Positions 62,238 to 64,000 of a stretch of 64,000 nucleotides of DNA are shown here, one piece after another. The notes beneath the pieces are model-generated. The model was not told where the DNA came from and searched no databases. It saw only the letters and a program-made list of their open reading frames with translations. The DNA is taken from the NCBI GenBank assembly GCA_902610315.1, contig CACLVA010000005.1, positions 21,945 through 85,944 on the forward strand, given 5' to 3'. The stretch's first letter is position 1; the number at the start of each line of letters is the position of its first letter. The position numbers and the translations under genes were made by a program. This DNA is from an uncultured Pelagibacteraceae bacterium. GTDB taxonomy: Bacteria; Pseudomonadota; Alphaproteobacteria; Pelagibacterales; Pelagibacteraceae.

Positions 62238-63259
62238 TAAAAGTATTTTTTCAAATTATATTTATTATTAATAAGCCATTTATAGGTATCATTAGCGATA
62301 TCAAGAATTTTTTTTCTAGGTCTCCAGTTATAAAATTTTGTAACTTTAGAATTACTAGACACATAATAAGGTATATCATAAGTTGATGTTTTTTTTATTG
62401 AAGATGTCATAATTTTATTTCCTGTTAAATTTTCACAAATTTTAGTTAATTTCTTTAGGGAGGTAGCAGATTTCCTGCCGCCACCAACATTGAACCGTTC
62501 ATTGTATATTTTATGAAATTTTATTATTTGTTGGTATACGAGCATACAAAGATCATTTATGTGCAAAACATCTCTTACTTGATAACCATTTCCACCATAT
62601 CCAATATAACTTATTTTCTTTTTATTTATATGTCTCCATAACCATAAACTTACAAATCCTTGATCTTGCTTACCAAACTGCAAAGGTCCAGATATTACTC
62701 CACACCTATTAATTATATATTTTAAATCGTATGTGAATGAAAATTCTTCAATCAACATCTCGGATGCATGTTTAGTAAATCCATAAATAGATTTTGGTTC
62801 ATCACATTTAAAATTTTCTTTTATTTCTATATTAGTTTTTATTTTTTTTTTTAAAACTTTTTTTGCAATTAATTTATTAAGTGCACTAATAGAATAAACT
62901 CTGCTTGAAGATAAAAAGATTATTTTAGATTTATCTTTTTTAACTTTTTTCATTACATTTAAAGTTCCTAATAAATTAGTATTAAAAACCCTATCTACAT
63001 CTTTTCTTGAAACTTCCACAGCAGCTTCTGCACAGCAATCTATTATCAAATCGAATCGAGGTAACACATTAAATTTTTTTCCATTTGAAATATCAAATCT
63101 ATAGTTTTTTATTTTTAGTTTTTTTAAAATTTTAAAATTAAATATTGATCCTTTTCTACTTAGATTATCAAGCGTAGAAATATTGTACCCCTTTTTTTTT
63201 AAGAATATTGAGAGGTTAGTACCTACGAAACCACAACCACCAGTTATTAAAACTTTCAT
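62237..63259 (-). CDS. NAD-dependent epimerase, CDP-tyvelose/paratose epimerase-like
   Basis: A 340-residue extended SDR protein. The Rossmann motif is ITGGCGFVGTNLSIFL, followed by TLDNLSRKGS, the Ser motif FLSSSRVYS, the intact YxxxK as SIYGFTKHASEML, and CGVISGPLQFGKQDQGFVSLW, which is characteristic of CDP-paratose 2-epimerase (tyvelose epimerase) relatives, with GYGGNGYQVRDVLHINDL. Its stop shares one base with the start of the following epimerase, so the two are co-translated and probably act on the same or consecutive sugar intermediates. Confidence 0.85.
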   Translation of the reverse strand: MKVLITGGCGFVGTNLSIFLKKKGYNISTLDNLSRKGSIFNFKILKKLKIKNYRFDISNGKKFNVLPRFDLIIDCCAEAAVEVSRKDVDRVFNTNLLGTLNVMKKVKKDKSKIIFLSSSRVYSISALNKLIAKKVLKKKIKTNIEIKENFKCDEPKSIYGFTKHASEMLIEEFSFTYDLKYIINRCGVISGPLQFGKQDQGFVSLWLWRHINKKKISYIGYGGNGYQVRDVLHINDLCMLVYQQIIKFHKIYNERFNVGGGRKSATSLKKLTKICENLTGNKIMTSSIKKTSTYDIPYYVSSNSKVTKFYNWRPRKKILDIANDTYKWLINNKYNLKKYF

Positions 63260-63320
63260 TAAAACTATTCATACAATTAAAATTATCCAATGTATAACTA
63301 AATTTAATTCGTTTATTATC

Positions 63321-63385
63321 TGAATAGATAGTTGAGCGTCTAAGGCGCACACTTGGAAAACGTTTTACGTTGAGTAAGTTTCTGG
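63321..63385 (+). pseudogene. Probable tRNA-Ser(GGA) remnant
   Basis: The stretch GTTGAGCG followed by TCTAAGGCGCACACTTGGAAA at 63331-63359 (read as TCTAAGGCGCAC and ACTTGGAAA) matches the D-arm and anticodon arm of tRNA-Ser(GGA), with GGA at 63355-63357. Some variable-arm similarity (TTTACGTTGAGTAAG) follows. The 3' strand of the anticodon stem does not pair, and no T-arm, matching acceptor strand or CCA is found downstream. It is best read as a broken tRNA gene, perhaps left by an integration or recombination event at the edge of the polysaccharide region. Confidence 0.5.
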
Positions 63386-63506
63386 AGTTTTGTTTAGATA
63401 AAAACCAGCATATTTTACATAACAAATTATACAAAACAATCTTGTTTGTACTAGATCGAAATCTTTTATATTTTCAATTTTAATATAATGAAATAAGGTT
63501 TGGTAT

Positions 63507-64000
63507 ATGTGTGGTATTAACGGCTTTAATTTTTCAGATAATAAACTTATCCTTAATATGAAAAAATTTACTGCCAACAGGGGACCAGATGCTGAGGGAA
63601 TATATATCGATGAATATATAACTATTTCACATAATAGATTATCAATTTTAGATTTATCTGAAAATGCTAATCAACCAATGTCTTATAAAAATTTAATAAT
63701 TTCTTACAATGGTGAAATATATAATTTTAGATCATTGAGAGAAGAATTAGAATCATTCGGATATAAATTTAATACAAGTTCAGATACTGAAGTCATTTTA
63801 CATCTTTTTGATAGATTTAATACTGAAGCCTTCAAAAAATTATCAGGCATATTTTCAATTTGTATTTGGGATAAAATAAATAAAAAATTATATTTAGTGA
63901 GAGATACTTTAGGAGTTAAGCCATTATATTATTACTTTGATAATAAAAATAAAAAATTTTTTTTTTCTTCTTCAATTAGATCAATATTAATCTCTTTAAA
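63507..64000 (+). CDS. asnB: Asparagine synthetase (glutamine-hydrolysing), N-terminal part
   Basis: The gene runs off the right edge; about 164 residues are visible. The product begins MCGINGFNFSD, so Cys2 becomes the N-terminal nucleophile of the glutaminase domain. NRGPDAEGIYI, HNRLSILDLSENANQPM, YNGEIYNF, TSSDTEVILHLF and VRDTLGVKPLYYY are all standard for AsnB-type class II amidotransferases. In a polysaccharide cluster the enzyme often aminates a sugar or uronic acid derivative instead of aspartate, so the true substrate is open. AAGG lies 9 bases before the ATG, and TATAAT at 63484-63489 may be its -10 element. Confidence 0.92.
   Translation, partial: MCGINGFNFSDNKLILNMKKFTANRGPDAEGIYIDEYITISHNRLSILDLSENANQPMSYKNLIISYNGEIYNFRSLREELESFGYKFNTSSDTEVILHLFDRFNTEAFKKLSGIFSICIWDKINKKLYLVRDTLGVKPLYYYFDNKNKKFFFSSSIRSILISL

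Noticed and set aside
63260..63506. Two overlapping 70-residue frames on the minus strand near the right end
   Set aside because: They cross the tRNA-Ser remnant and the asnB start and resemble no protein; asnB on the plus strand is the real gene.
52594..64000. A complete mobile element or prophage in the polysaccharide region
   Set aside because: I see no integrase, transposase, phage structural gene or flanking repeats; only mixed gene direction, larger gaps and a tRNA scar hint at exchange.

Overview
The window looks like a stretch of chromosome from a streamlined, very AT-rich alphaproteobacterium, most likely of the SAR11 / Candidatus Pelagibacter type. The reasons are the strong AT bias with Lys/Asn/Ile-rich proteins, almost no intergenic space, many TAATG-type stop/start overlaps, a circularly permuted two-piece tmRNA gene, and gene orders typical of alphaproteobacteria (hflK-hflC-DUF2065-degP-miaA, and a full mra/dcw cluster running on through lpxC and bamD to ligA). 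The lineage is inferred from reading the sequence, not from a search.

Layout. Positions 1-12083 are one long minus-strand run: a trypsin-like coiled-coil protease, branched-chain amino acid synthesis (ilvB, ilvN, ilvC, leuA) and, with no gap, the cell-shape genes mreB-mreC-mreD-mrdA-rodA. Hairpins stand directly before ilvB and leuA. Positions 12097-20192 hold a small secreted coiled-coil protein, then miaA, degP, a DUF2065 gene, hflC and hflK, with mrp reading away from them, and a beta-propeller/autotransporter surface protein. Positions 20219-28942 hold thyX, the two-piece tmRNA, a MazG-like protein, fumC, an AsmA-like protein, a UvrD-type helicase and an M24 aminopeptidase.

Positions 28928-49713 are the division and cell-wall cluster, all on the minus strand. 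It starts at a consensus promoter overlapped by a three-repeat MraZ box and reads mraZ, ftsZ, rsmH, ftsL, ftsI, murE-murF fusion, mraY, murD, ftsW, murG, murC, murB, ddl, ftsQ, a drastically shortened ftsA, lpxC, bamD, ligA. Two things are out of the ordinary: ftsZ sits second instead of after ftsA, and the FtsA-like protein is only 237 residues and appears to have lost the nucleotide-binding half of the actin fold.

Positions 49775-52569 hold RNase P RNA, an AmpD-like amidase, mlaA, mlaC and two tRNA genes. One of these, a tRNA-Val(GAC), has intact stems but lacks the conserved D-loop GG and the T-loop TTC. From 52594 to the end is a surface-polysaccharide region: an O-antigen ligase, three glycosyltransferases, a nucleotidyltransferase, three sugar-nucleotide epimerases, a chimeric PEP-synthase-like/FkbM-like protein, a tRNA-Ser(GGA) remnant and the start of an asparagine synthetase. 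Mixed gene orientation, larger gaps and a domain chimera suggest this end is a variable, recombining region.

The most interesting observations are the mini-FtsA with the relocated ftsZ, the elbow-less tRNA-Val, and the ATP-grasp/FkbM chimera. I found no CRISPR array, insertion sequence or prophage.
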